Below are positions 7,485 through 16,027 of a DNA stretch of 64,000 nucleotides, one piece after another; position 1 is the first letter of the stretch; every line of letters starts with the position of its first letter. The notes beneath the pieces were generated by a model. It ran no database searches and was not told the DNA's origin. It worked only from the letters and a program-made list of their open reading frames with translations. The DNA comes from UBA11524 sp964383815 (lineage in GTDB: Bacteria; Bacillota; Clostridia; Christensenellales; Aristaeellaceae). Both the position numbers and the translations under genes were made by a program. The stretch spans positions 1 through 64,000 of the forward strand of contig CAYLIC010000001.1 in the NCBI GenBank assembly GCA_964383815.1. Direction: 5' to 3'.

Positions 7485-7961
7485 TTACAGCATCAGTAGG
7501 GTTAAGCAGCCGCCGCAGGCCCAGCCGAGGGTGCGCCACATGCGGGCATCCTGCTGCGCCTTGCCCTGGGCTGATTGGGCCAGCAGCGAAATTTCCCCGG
7601 CGGCCTGCCGGGCGCATAACACGCGGCGCTCCAGGCTGCCGCGCTCCAGGCCTGCCATCAGCCGCGCCAGCGCCGGGCCTTCCGGGCCCTGGGGACGGTA
7701 GAGCTGGGAAAGGGAGAAAAGCGGCTGGCGGGCCATTTGGTCTGCCAGGTGGAGCAGCACGGCATCGGCCCGGGTGTGCTCCACGGCAGCCTGGCGGAAG
7801 GCCTCCGGCAGGGAAAGACCCTCCTGCAACAGCAGACACAGGTGCTGGAGCAAGGCCTGCCAGCGGCACAAAACCGCGCTTTCCTCCCGGATGCACGATG
7901 CCTGGCGAAGGCCCAGCACACCGCAGAGCAGGCCTGCCATCAGGGCCAGCAGCGGGCGCAT
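7485..7961 (-). CDS. spoIIIAB: Stage III sporulation protein AB
   Basis: 158 aa: an N-terminal membrane segment (about 3-18), a helical cytoplasmic-type domain rich in Arg, Gln and Leu, and a C-terminal membrane segment (about 140-158). The family resembles GspF-type platform proteins of secretion systems and works beside the ATPase SpoIIIAA. The ATG at 7961 forms TGATG with the spoIIIAA stop. A GTG one codon upstream (7964) is an equally possible start. No SD is visible, so coupling is likely. Confidence 0.9.
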   Translation of the reverse strand: MRPLLALMAGLLCGVLGLRQASCIREESAVLCRWQALLQHLCLLLQEGLSLPEAFRQAAVEHTRADAVLLHLADQMARQPLFSLSQLYRPQGPEGPALARLMAGLERGSLERRVLCARQAAGEISLLAQSAQGKAQQDARMWRTLGWACGGCLTLLML

Positions 7962-8830
7962 CACAGCGGAAGGGGACTGCCTGCCCGGTCATAAAGGGCA
8001 GCAGGCCTGCCGCCGCCCTGGGGGGACAGCACTGCGTAATGCTGAAAGGCGCGCCGGGCCATCAGCGCGGCCATGGCGGGCCTGTTGGCAACCTCTGCCA
8101 GGCTGGTGCCATGGCAGCTGGCGATTACGGAAGCGCCGCAGGCCATGGCGTCCAGTAGGGCAGCGGCGTCCTCCGGGCCGGAAAGCTCGTCCGTGATGAT
8201 GACCTGCGGGCACATGGAGCGTACAAGCCAGCTGACAGCCTGAGCCTTGGGACACCCGTCCAGCACATCGCAGGCCTGGCCTACATCCAGCTGCGGCATG
8301 CCATGCACGCAGGCAGCCAGCTCACCCCGCTCGTCAATCAGCGCCACCTGCCGGGGTGCCCTGCCGGTGGACAAAAGCCGCGCCAAGTCCCGCAGGAGGG
8401 TGGTTTTCCCGGAGCCCGGCGGGCCAATGAGCAAAAGGTTCTCCGCATAGGGGAGCAGACCTTGGGCACAGTCCGCCCACTGGCAGGCAATGCGGATGCA
8501 CAGGGAGCCTATGTCCGCCAGACCCTTGGTGGTCACATGCCCGCAAAGGCCCATCCGGTGCCCGCCGCGCAGGGTGATGTACCCCTGCCGGGTTTCCTCG
8601 CCCCGGGCATGGAGGCTGTGCTCACTCAAGGCCTCCGTCAGGGTCAGCAGCTGCTGCTGGGTTGGCTCCCAGGGGAGGAATGCCGTGCGGCTGCCGGTGT
8701 GGAACACGGTTTTGCGCCCGGCGCGGACGCGGATCTCCCGCAGCTCTCCGGGGAGCAGCAGTGCCAGCTCATCCTGGATGACAGGCGGAAAGCATGGGGT
8801 AAGGAATACCTTGGTTTCCTCCCAGTTCAT
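7961..8830 (-). CDS. spoIIIAA: Stage III sporulation protein AA (ATPase)
   Basis: Secretion-type ATPase proposed to energise the SpoIIIA channel in the mother cell (289 aa). The Walker A motif GPPGSGKTT is at 136-144, the acidic box IDERGE follows at about 170-175, and a second acidic motif IITDEL lies at about 211-216. Length fits the family. GGAGG lies 7 nt before the ATG. The gene begins 11 nt after the L,D-transpeptidase stop, so both probably share one transcript. Confidence 0.95.
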   Translation of the reverse strand: MNWEETKVFLTPCFPPVIQDELALLLPGELREIRVRAGRKTVFHTGSRTAFLPWEPTQQQLLTLTEALSEHSLHARGEETRQGYITLRGGHRMGLCGHVTTKGLADIGSLCIRIACQWADCAQGLLPYAENLLLIGPPGSGKTTLLRDLARLLSTGRAPRQVALIDERGELAACVHGMPQLDVGQACDVLDGCPKAQAVSWLVRSMCPQVIITDELSGPEDAAALLDAMACGASVIASCHGTSLAEVANRPAMAALMARRAFQHYAVLSPQGGGRPAALYDRAGSPLPL

Positions 8831-8841
8831 GGTGTGCCTCC

Positions 8842-9477
8842 TTATTCAAACAGGGTCAGGCCCAACGCCTGGTATAAGGCCCAGTCCACATGGCCCGGCG
8901 GCAGATGCCATGCCTTTCGGGCGGCGGCAACGGCCTTTTCCGTGGCGGCGCCGTAGATGCCATCGGGCCAGCCGTGGTAGTAGCCAAGGACCAGCAATTT
9001 GCACTGCACGGCCCGAACCATGCTGCACCTGTCGCCACCCTGCAAGGGACGCAGGCTGGTGCCCAGGTCCCCATAAGGGCCGCAGGCAATCACCACCCGC
9101 GTACCATTGGGCACCAGGGCATAAAGCGCCTCGGCATCCTTCACCCGCATGCGGATGCACCCGTGGCTGGCGTTGGTACCGATGGTTTCGGGTCGGTTGG
9201 TGCCGTGAATGCCGTAATTGCCCCAGGGAACGTTCAGCCCGAGGAAACAGGTGCCGAAGCCGCTCATCTCACCGCTGAAACGGCTGACGATGGTGAACAC
9301 CCCCAGGGGTGTGGGCGCATCCCATGTGCCGGTGGCAATGGGGTACTGGCTTTCCAGCTCGTCCCCATGGAAGAGGTAGAGAGTTTTCATCTCCACATCC
9401 ACAAAAATTTCATAGGGCGTATCCGCCGCGGCAGGCAGGCAAAGGCAAACGGCAAGCACCACCACCACCCATTTCAC
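8842..9477 (-). CDS. Exported L,D-transpeptidase (YkuD) with peptidoglycan-binding domain
   Basis: Cross-links peptidoglycan stem peptides outside the membrane (211 aa). A signal peptide (1-18, ending PAAA) is followed by a YkuD domain with H91 in IHGTN and the catalytic SHGCIRM motif (Cys107), then a C-terminal domain at about 143-205 resembling PG_binding_1 (KLLVLGYYHGWPDGIYG). The GTG at 9477 is preferred: GGAGG stands 7 nt before it, whereas the ATG at 9492 has GGAG immediately adjacent. It heads the spoIIIA operon behind a sigma-E-like promoter, which suggests a role in cortex or engulfment-stage wall remodelling (inference). Confidence 0.88.
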   Translation of the reverse strand: MKWVVVVLAVCLCLPAAADTPYEIFVDVEMKTLYLFHGDELESQYPIATGTWDAPTPLGVFTIVSRFSGEMSGFGTCFLGLNVPWGNYGIHGTNRPETIGTNASHGCIRMRVKDAEALYALVPNGTRVVIACGPYGDLGTSLRPLQGGDRCSMVRAVQCKLLVLGYYHGWPDGIYGAATEKAVAAARKAWHLPPGHVDWALYQALGLTLFE

Positions 9478-9505
9478 CCCACCGCCTCCCATCTCCTGTG
9501 GTGTG

Positions 9506-9535
9506 AATGTATGCCCCTGTGCCTGCATTCATGAC
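9506..9535 (-). promoter_or_regulatory. Sigma-E-like promoter for ldt-spoIIIAA-AH
   Basis: Minus strand GTCATGAA, 14 nt, CATACATT. The -10 fits the Bacillus sigma-E consensus CATACAHT fully; the -35 matches partially. It lies 29 nt before the GTG of the L,D-transpeptidase, and no other promoter is obvious before spoIIIAA. Confidence 0.55.
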
Positions 9536-9545
9536 GAAATACTTG

Positions 9546-9573
9546 TTGAAAAACACGGCAGATGTGGTATAAT
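9546..9573 (+). promoter_or_regulatory. Sigma-A promoter of the 5'-nucleotidase gene
   Basis: TTGAAA (9546-9551), 16 nt, TATAAT (9568-9573), with a TG one base before the -10. It faces away from the sigma-E-like promoter, whose -35 lies only 10 bp to the left. Confidence 0.8.
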
Positions 9574-9622
9574 GAAGACAGGTTCCCCACAAATCATATT
9601 CAGATTAAGGGAGGAAACAGAA

Positions 9623-11284
9623 ATGAAGAAGCTCTTTGCTCTGCTCCTGACCCTGGCGATGCTGCTGACCTGCACCGCCTTTGCTGAGGAAGCAGCCGCC
9701 GGCCTGACCAAGGACCTGGTGGTTCTCTACACCAGCGATGCCCACTGCGGCATTGACCAGGGCTGGGGATACGCCGGCGTGACGGCTGTCCGCGATGCGC
9801 TGGCGAAGGACAACCACGTTGTGCTGGTGGACAACGGCGACGCCATCCAGGGCGAGCCTGTTGGCACCATGACCACCGGCGAGGCCTTGATTGACCTGAT
9901 GAACGCCGTTGGCTACGACATTGCGATCCCCGGCAACCACGAGTTTGACTACGGCATGGATCGCTTCCTGGAGCTGACGCAGAAGGCCAGCTTCCCCTAC
10001 ATCAGCGCCAACTTCAACAAGAATGGCGAAACCGTGTTCCAGCCCTATGTCATCAAGGAGTTCGACGGTGTGAAGGTGGCCTTCGTGGGCATTTCCACCC
10101 CCAAGACCCTGACCTCCTCTACCCCCAAGTATTTCATGGACGATGAGGGCAACTTCATCTATGGCTTCATGCAGGATGAAACCGGCGAGAAGCTCTACGC
10201 CGCCGTGCAGACCGCTGTGGACGCTGCCCGCGCTGAGGGCGCGACCTACGTCATCGCCATGGCTCACACCGGCAATGAGTCCTCTGCCAGCCCCTGGCGG
10301 TACGATGAAATCATCGGCAACACCACCGGCATTGACGCTTACCTGGACGGCCACAGCCACGATGTGGAGCAGGTTGTGATGAAGAACAAGGACGGCGAGG
10401 ACGTGCTGCGCTCCGCCTGCGGCACCAAGCTGGAGAACATCGGCTATGTGCGCATTGCTGCGGATGGCACCCTGACCTGCGGCCTGTACAGCTGGGACTT
10501 TGACTTCAATGGCGCTGACGTGTTTACCAACGACGTTACCGCCGCCGTGGAAAACGCCACCTCCGCCCTGAACGACAAGCTGAGCCAGGTGGTGACCACC
10601 ACCTCCTTCGACCTGACCATTAACGACCCCGTGGCTGTGACTGAAGATGGCAAGGCCATCCGCATCATCCGCAGCGCTGAAACCAACCTGGGCGACCTGT
10701 GCGCCGATGCCTACCGCGCTCAGTCCGGCGCTGATGTGGCCATCGTGAACGGCGGCGGCATCCGCGTGACCATCCCCGCTGGCGAAGTGACCCTGAACGA
10801 CATCCTGAAGGTGCATCCCTTCGGCAACAGCATGTGCGTGATTGAGGTTACCGGTCAGCAGATTCTGGACGCCCTGGAGTTTGGCTCCAAGGATGTGCCC
10901 GGCGAGTTTGGCGGCTTCCTGCAGGTGTCCGGCATGACCTACGAGATTCACACCTACATTCCTTCCTCTGTGAAGATGGATGAGGCGAAGATGTTCGTGG
11001 GCGTGGAAGGCGAGTATCGCGTGAAGAACGTGATGGTCGGCGGCGAACCCATCGACCTGGAAAAGACCTACACCCTGGCCTCCCACAACTACAAGCTGAA
11101 GAACAACGGCGATGGCTACACCATGTTTGACGGCTGCACCATCCTGCAGGATGAAGTGAAGCTGGACAACCAGGTGCTGATTGACTACATCACCGAGACC
11201 CTGGGCGGCGTGATCGGCGAGGAGTACGCCGAGCCTTACGGACAGGGTCGCATTGTGGCTGTGCCGGAAGCTCCTGCACAGTAA
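9623..11284 (+). CDS. Exported 5'-nucleotidase / 2',3'-cyclic phosphodiesterase family protein
   Basis: Hydrolyses extracellular nucleotides in characterised relatives (UshA/CpdB/YfkN type); 553 aa. A signal peptide (1-22) precedes the metallophosphatase domain, with metal-binding motifs SDAHC (38-42), DNGD (70-73), GNHEFDYG near 103, AHTGNE and DGHSHD. A C-terminal 5'-nucleotidase domain with VNGGGIR follows, which holds the nucleobase in relatives. The start at 9623 has GGGAGG upstream and yields a clean signal peptide; the frame continues further upstream without homology. It forms a single-gene unit with its own promoter and terminator. Released nucleosides could feed the BMP-type importer at 34-39 kb (inference). 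Confidence 0.88.
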   Translation: MKKLFALLLTLAMLLTCTAFAEEAAAGLTKDLVVLYTSDAHCGIDQGWGYAGVTAVRDALAKDNHVVLVDNGDAIQGEPVGTMTTGEALIDLMNAVGYDIAIPGNHEFDYGMDRFLELTQKASFPYISANFNKNGETVFQPYVIKEFDGVKVAFVGISTPKTLTSSTPKYFMDDEGNFIYGFMQDETGEKLYAAVQTAVDAARAEGATYVIAMAHTGNESSASPWRYDEIIGNTTGIDAYLDGHSHDVEQVVMKNKDGEDVLRSACGTKLENIGYVRIAADGTLTCGLYSWDFDFNGADVFTNDVTAAVENATSALNDKLSQVVTTTSFDLTINDPVAVTEDGKAIRIIRSAETNLGDLCADAYRAQSGADVAIVNGGGIRVTIPAGEVTLNDILKVHPFGNSMCVIEVTGQQILDALEFGSKDVPGEFGGFLQVSGMTYEIHTYIPSSVKMDEAKMFVGVEGEYRVKNVMVGGEPIDLEKTYTLASHNYKLKNNGDGYTMFDGCTILQDEVKLDNQVLIDYITETLGGVIGEEYAEPYGQGRIVAVPEAPAQ

Positions 11285-11300
11285 TCACATCAGCTTCCCC

Positions 11301-11329
11301 GGGGCGACTGTAACAGGTCGCCCCTTTTT
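11301..11329 (+). terminator. Terminator of the 5'-nucleotidase gene
   Basis: GGGGCGAC, 8-nt loop, GTCGCCCC, TTTTT: strong intrinsic terminator 17 nt after the stop. Confidence 0.9.
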
Positions 11330-11394
11330 GATTGCCATCAGCAGGACATTTCCTGCAATGTGGCGAATGTGAACCACCAATGGAGGTGTGCCCA

Positions 11395-11655
11395 ATGACC
11401 GTACAACAGGTGGCTTCCCTGGCGAAGCTGACCCTTTCACCGGAGGAGAAAGGCTCCATGGAGGCGGAATTTGCCCGGATGCTGGACTTCGTTTCCCAAA
11501 TGCAGACGGAGGAACAGCCGGAGGCCTTGCCGCTGCCTGCCGCCCCGGGCCTGCGCCCGGATGTTCCCATGCCTTGCCTGGACAGGGAGGACGTGCTGAG
11601 GCTGGCGCCGGAGCGGAGGAATGCATACATCAGCGTGCCCAGGAGCTTTGACTGA
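11395..11655 (+). CDS. gatC: Aspartyl/glutamyl-tRNA amidotransferase subunit C
   Basis: Small stabilising subunit (86 aa) of the GatCAB complex, which converts Glu-tRNA(Gln) and Asp-tRNA(Asn) to their amidated forms. It has the family pattern VASLAKLTLSPEEK near the N terminus and LREDV-like DREDVLR in the C-terminal part. The start at 11395 has GGAGGT upstream. No clear promoter is visible in the 65 nt after the previous terminator, although a small GCAGGA/TCCTGC hairpin is present at 11341-11356. Confidence 0.92.
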   Translation: MTVQQVASLAKLTLSPEEKGSMEAEFARMLDFVSQMQTEEQPEALPLPAAPGLRPDVPMPCLDREDVLRLAPERRNAYISVPRSFD

Positions 11656-11666
11656 GGAGGAAGGAC

Positions 11667-13073
11667 ATGAGCATAACAGACTGGCCTCTGACAAAGCTGA
11701 CGGAACGGCTCTCCAAGCGGGAGGTTTCCGCCAGGGAGGTAACGGAGGCCTACATGGCCCGGGAGGACGGCGTGCAGGGGTACATCACCAGGTGCGAGGA
11801 TGCGCTGAAGCAGGCCCGGCAGGCAGACCAGCGGCGGGCCGGGGGAGATGCACACACCCTGTGCGGCGTGCCGCTGGCGGTGAAGGACAACATTTGCACC
11901 CGGGGTGTGCCCGCCACCTGCGGTTCCCGGATGCTGGAGAATTTCATTCCGCCCTATGATGCAACGGCATGGAGCAGGCTGAGGCAGGCAGGCTGCGTGC
12001 TGCTGGGCAAGACCAACATGGACGAGTTTGGCATGGGTTCCTCCACCGAGAACAGCGCTTTTTTTGCAACGAAAAATCCCCACAATGCGGCCTGTGTGCC
12101 CGGCGGTTCCTCCGGCGGCAGCGCGGCCTGCGTGGCGGCAGGCCTGGCACCGGCGGCCCTGGGCAGCGACACGGGCGGCTCCATCCGCCAGCCGGCGGCC
12201 TTCTGCGGCGTGGTGGGCATGCGGCCTACCTATGGCGCCGTCAGCCGGTACGGGTTGGTGGCGTTTGCCTCCTCGCTGGACTGCATCGGCCCCATGACCC
12301 GCACCGTGGCGGACAATGCGCTGCTGCTGGATGCACTTCTGGGTGCTGACCCCATGGACGCCACCTGCGCCATTCGCAAGGAAGGCCCCATGTCCGCCAG
12401 GCTGCACGATGGCGTGAAGGGCCTGCGTGTTGGCCTGATGCTGAACGATGCCGCGCCGGAGGTATCCGCTGCCGTTTGCCGGGCAGCCCGCGCCCTGGAA
12501 GACCTTGGTGCCCGGGTGGAGGAGATGCGCCTTCCCCACGCGAAGCAGGCGCTTCCGGCCTACTATGTGCTGTCCAGTGCGGAGGCATCATCCAACCTGG
12601 CCAGGTTTGACGGCGTGCGCTATGGCTACAGGGCCAAAGCCTGTGCCGACCTGGATGAGCTGTACACCCGCAGCCGCAGTGTGGCCTTTGGCCCGGAGGT
12701 CAAGCGGCGCATATTGCTGGGTACCTATGTGCTGTCCGCCGGGCACTACCAGGCTTATTACCAGCAGGCACAGCGTGTGCGGCAGCTGGTGAAGGAGGAC
12801 TATCAGGCGGCGTTTCATCATTATGATGTGCTGCTCAGCCCGGTGGCGCCCACCACCGCCTGGCGCCTGGGGGAGAAGGCTGCACCCACGGAGATGTACC
12901 AGGGTGATTTGTATACTGTGCCAGCCAGCATGGCGGGCCTGCCTGCGCTTTCCCTGCCCATGGGCAAGGATGCAAAGGGCCTGCCACTGGCTGTTCAGCT
13001 GACGGCAAACGCCTTTCAGGAGCCGGTGCTGTACCGCGCAGGCCAGGCATTGGAGGTGTGGCAGCATGGCTGA
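11667..13073 (+). CDS. gatA: Aspartyl/glutamyl-tRNA amidotransferase subunit A
   Basis: Glutaminase subunit of GatCAB (468 aa), an amidase-signature enzyme that releases ammonia from glutamine. The Ser-cisSer-Lys triad is carried by VKDNI (Lys, near residue 73), the GSSGGSAA loop and the GSDTGGSIRQPA stretch. Length is a little below the usual 480-490. GAGGAAGGA precedes the ATG, and the gene follows gatC by 11 nt and overlaps gatB by 8 nt. Confidence 0.96.
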   Translation: MSITDWPLTKLTERLSKREVSAREVTEAYMAREDGVQGYITRCEDALKQARQADQRRAGGDAHTLCGVPLAVKDNICTRGVPATCGSRMLENFIPPYDATAWSRLRQAGCVLLGKTNMDEFGMGSSTENSAFFATKNPHNAACVPGGSSGGSAACVAAGLAPAALGSDTGGSIRQPAAFCGVVGMRPTYGAVSRYGLVAFASSLDCIGPMTRTVADNALLLDALLGADPMDATCAIRKEGPMSARLHDGVKGLRVGLMLNDAAPEVSAAVCRAARALEDLGARVEEMRLPHAKQALPAYYVLSSAEASSNLARFDGVRYGYRAKACADLDELYTRSRSVAFGPEVKRRILLGTYVLSAGHYQAYYQQAQRVRQLVKEDYQAAFHHYDVLLSPVAPTTAWRLGEKAAPTEMYQGDLYTVPASMAGLPALSLPMGKDAKGLPLAVQLTANAFQEPVLYRAGQALEVWQHG

Positions 13074-14505
13074 TTGGAAGCCCATCGACGGATATGAGCT
13101 GGTGGCGGGCCTGGAGGTGCATGTGGAACTAAAGACCCGCACCAAGGCCTTCTGCGGCTGTCCCACCACCTATGGTGCGCCACCCAACACCCAGTGCTGC
13201 CCGGTGTGCCTGGGTTATCCCGGCGCGCTGCCTGTGCTGAACGGGCAAGCCGTGCACTTTGCCGCGCTGGCTGGCCTGGCGCTGGGGTGCAGCATTTCCC
13301 TGCACACGAAAATGGACAGGAAGAACTACTTTTACCCGGACCTGCCCAAAGCGTACCAGATCAGCCAGTTTGACCAGCCCCTGTGCACAGGCGGCGGCCT
13401 GACCATCGAAACGCCAGCAGGGGAGAAACACATTGGCATAACCCGCATCCACCTGGAGGAGGACGCAGGCAAGCTGCTGCACGAGGGCGGCGCCACGCTG
13501 ATTGACTGCAACCGCTGCGGCGTGCCGCTGATTGAGATTGTGACCGAGCCGGACATCCGCACACCCCAGGAGGCGGCGGCATTTCTGCGAAAGCTGAGGA
13601 CGGTGCTTTTGTACACCGGCATCAGCGATTGCCGCATGAATGAAGGCTCCCTGCGCTGCGATGTGAACCTGTCCATCCGCCAGCCGGGCCAGCCCATGGG
13701 CACCCGCACGGAAATGAAGAACCTGAACAGCTTTCAGTCTGTTCAACGGGCCATGGAAGGGGAGTACCGCCGCCAGGTGAAGGCCATGGGCGCAGGTGAA
13801 GCCATTGTGCAGGAAACCCGCAGGTTTGACCAGGCTACCGGGCAGACACACCCTATGCGTCGCAAGGAAAATGCGGGGGACTACCGCTTTTTCCCGGAGC
13901 CGGACTTGCCGCCCGTGGTTATCACAACGGCCCAGCTGGAGGCCTGGCGCAGGGAGCTGCCCGTGCTGCCAGATGCCCGGAAGACAGCCTTCATGCAAGC
14001 CTATGGCTTATCAGCTGAGGTGGCAGAGCAGCTGACCGACCGCAGGACACTGGCGGACTACTTTGCGGCAGCGGCACAGGCCACACATGCAGTGAAAACC
14101 ATGGTGAACCTGATGATTACGGAGGTTTTCCGCCTGCTTAGTGCGGAGGAACCCTGCCCGCCGCTTTCCCCGGAGCACCTGGCAAGGGTGGCGGACATGA
14201 CGGCGGATGGCGCCATCAGCATGGGGAATGCCAAGCGCCTCATTGCCGCCCTGTGGAAGACGGACACCAACCCGGAAACCTATGCCGCAGAAAACGCTCT
14301 TTTGCAGATAAATGATGAAGCAACCCTCCGGGAGGCCGTTCGCCAGGCCATTGCGGAGCACCCGGACATGGTGGCAAAATATCACGCGGGAAAGATCACC
14401 ATGGCAAAAGCCCTGATGGGTGCTGCCATGGGCCTGTGCGAAGGCCGCGCAAACCCGGTTTTGCTGCACGATTTGGTGGATGAGGCCCTGAAACGTTCGG
14501 AATAA
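13066..14505 (+). CDS. gatB: Aspartyl/glutamyl-tRNA amidotransferase subunit B
   Basis: tRNA-binding kinase and amidotransferase subunit (479 aa). GLEVHVEL begins the catalytic cradle, and a Cys set (FCGCP and CCPVC) matches the zinc site. Conserved blocks KMDRKNYFYPDLPKAYQISQ, EEDAGK and RCDVNLSI are present, followed by the C-terminal YqeY-like tail domain. It overlaps gatA by 8 nt. No terminator is visible in the 75 nt after the stop. Confidence 0.97.
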   Translation: MADWKPIDGYELVAGLEVHVELKTRTKAFCGCPTTYGAPPNTQCCPVCLGYPGALPVLNGQAVHFAALAGLALGCSISLHTKMDRKNYFYPDLPKAYQISQFDQPLCTGGGLTIETPAGEKHIGITRIHLEEDAGKLLHEGGATLIDCNRCGVPLIEIVTEPDIRTPQEAAAFLRKLRTVLLYTGISDCRMNEGSLRCDVNLSIRQPGQPMGTRTEMKNLNSFQSVQRAMEGEYRRQVKAMGAGEAIVQETRRFDQATGQTHPMRRKENAGDYRFFPEPDLPPVVITTAQLEAWRRELPVLPDARKTAFMQAYGLSAEVAEQLTDRRTLADYFAAAAQATHAVKTMVNLMITEVFRLLSAEEPCPPLSPEHLARVADMTADGAISMGNAKRLIAALWKTDTNPETYAAENALLQINDEATLREAVRQAIAEHPDMVAKYHAGKITMAKALMGAAMGLCEGRANPVLLHDLVDEALKRSE

Positions 14506-14579
14506 TACTAATATATTGCGTAAAAGCAAGAATTATAAAGTTGATGACAAGTTTATGAATGGCATTTCTGAGCGATGAA

Positions 14580-14588
14580 TGGTACAAT
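14580..14588 (+). promoter_or_regulatory. Extended -10 promoter of the sugar ABC/GH112 operon
   Basis: TGGTACAAT with only a poor -35 (TGGCAT, 17 nt away), a pattern typical of activator-dependent promoters. The leader then holds a GGGCAG/CTGCCC hairpin at 14602-14623 followed by five A. Confidence 0.55.
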
Positions 14589-14646
14589 AGCATCAGCGAA
14601 AGGGCAGAGAAAGCAAGCTGCCCAAAAAGAAAGGAAAGTTGATACG

Positions 14647-15939
14647 ATGAAGAAGTTTCTTGGTATCGTTCTGACGCTGTGCCTGGTGCTGAGCATCTGC
14701 GCTCCTGCCATGGCTGCGGAAACCATCCAGGTGGCTGCCATCGAGACCGCCTATGGCTCCGAAATGTGGAAGCAGGTGGCCGAGGCCTTCACCCAGCAGA
14801 CCGGCATCGAGGTCGACCTGATTACCGACAAGAACCTGGAGGACGTTATCGGCGCTCAGATGCAGGGCGATGAGTTCCCCGATGTGATCCACCTGGCCAC
14901 CGGCCGTCCTGCCGGGCTGACCGAGCAGTTCATCAAGGACAACAACATGACCGACATTACCGACGTGCTGAGCCTGACCGTTCCCGGCGAAGAAAAGCTG
15001 GTGAGCGAGAAGATCGCCGGCGGCTTCACCGACACCTCCCTGACCAACCCCTACAACGACGGCAAGACCTACATGGCGCCCATGTTCTACAGCCCCTGTG
15101 GCCTGTTCTACAACGCCGGCCTGTTTGCCGAAAAGGACTGGACCGTTCCCACCACCTGGGACGAGATGTGGGAGCTGGGCGAGAAGGCCAAGGCTGACGG
15201 CATCTACCTGTTCACCTATCCCACCGCCGGTTACTTCGACGCTTTCCTGTATGCGCTGATGTACAGTGTGGGCGGCCCGGAGTTCTTCGAGGCTGCTACC
15301 CACTACCAGGAGGGCATCTGGGATACCGAGGAAGCCAAGACCTGCTTCGACATCATCGGCAAGCTGGCCTCCTACACCAACCCCATCACCCCCGCCCAGG
15401 CGAACAACCAGGACTTCACCCAGAACCAGCAGCTGGTGCTGGACAACAAGGCCCTGTTCATGCCCAACGGCACCTGGATTGTTGGCGAAATGGCTGAGGC
15501 TCCCCGTGCTGAAGGCTTCCAGTGGGGCATGACCGCTCTGCCCGCCGTGAAGGAAGGCGGCGCCGGCTACAGCTACACCTGGTTCGAGCAGGCCTGGATT
15601 CCCTCCGGCGCTGCCAACAAGGATGCCGCCAAGCAGTTCATCGCTTTCCTGTACAGCGATGTGGCCTGCGAAATCTTCGCTCAGTCCAATGCCATCCAGC
15701 CTGTGCTGGGCATTGCCGACAAGCTGACCGGTGACAACGTGATGTTCTACTCCATCTACGACAACGGCGCCAAGGCTGCCATGGGCAACTTCGCCGCGTT
15801 CAACGCCATCCCCGGTGTGGACACCTCTTCCGTGTTCTTCGAGCCCGTGAACTCCCTGGTGTCCGGTGAGCTGACCGTGGAGCAGTGGATTGAGAACATC
15901 AAGACCGCCAGCGATCAGATGCGCGCCAACCTCAAGTAA
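14647..15939 (+). CDS. Sugar ABC transporter substrate-binding protein (CUT1 type)
   Basis: Binds an oligosaccharide outside the cell and hands it to the permeases encoded next (430 aa). The signal peptide covers residues 1-23 (ending APAMA), with no lipobox Cys immediately at the cleavage site. The body is a family-1 extracellular solute-binding fold similar to N-acetylglucosamine/diacetylchitobiose-type binders, with EMWKQVAEAFTQQTGIEV near the N terminus. Because the operon ends with a GH112 phosphorylase, galacto-N-biose or lacto-N-biose is the likely ligand (inference). The start at 14647 gives the signal peptide; its SD (AAAGGAAAG) is weak. Codon use is strongly biased, as in highly expressed genes. 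Confidence 0.85.
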   Translation: MKKFLGIVLTLCLVLSICAPAMAAETIQVAAIETAYGSEMWKQVAEAFTQQTGIEVDLITDKNLEDVIGAQMQGDEFPDVIHLATGRPAGLTEQFIKDNNMTDITDVLSLTVPGEEKLVSEKIAGGFTDTSLTNPYNDGKTYMAPMFYSPCGLFYNAGLFAEKDWTVPTTWDEMWELGEKAKADGIYLFTYPTAGYFDAFLYALMYSVGGPEFFEAATHYQEGIWDTEEAKTCFDIIGKLASYTNPITPAQANNQDFTQNQQLVLDNKALFMPNGTWIVGEMAEAPRAEGFQWGMTALPAVKEGGAGYSYTWFEQAWIPSGAANKDAAKQFIAFLYSDVACEIFAQSNAIQPVLGIADKLTGDNVMFYSIYDNGAKAAMGNFAAFNAIPGVDTSSVFFEPVNSLVSGELTVEQWIENIKTASDQMRANLK

Positions 15940-15953
15940 TTCCATCGAGCTCC

Positions 15954-15980
15954 CGGCGGGATGGCGCTGCCATCCCGCCG
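15954..15980 (+). terminator. Intercistronic hairpin between binding protein and permeases
   Basis: Perfect 11-bp stem CGGCGGGATGG/CCATCCCGCCG with a 5-nt loop and no proper T-run. It probably stabilises the upstream mRNA end or gives partial termination, so that more binding protein than permease is made. Confidence 0.6.
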
Positions 15981-16027
15981 CTTTCTATCCATCCCCCTAA
16001 CCTTTCCGCCCGAAAGGAGCGCTCCCC

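Noticed and set aside
7962..7964. GTG as start of spoIIIAB
   Set aside because: Possible, but the adjacent ATG (7961) forms the usual TGATG junction; the two differ by one residue.
14506..14646. Riboswitch or RNA element before the sugar-binding protein
   Set aside because: Only a simple 6-bp hairpin is present and no known riboswitch pattern could be seen.
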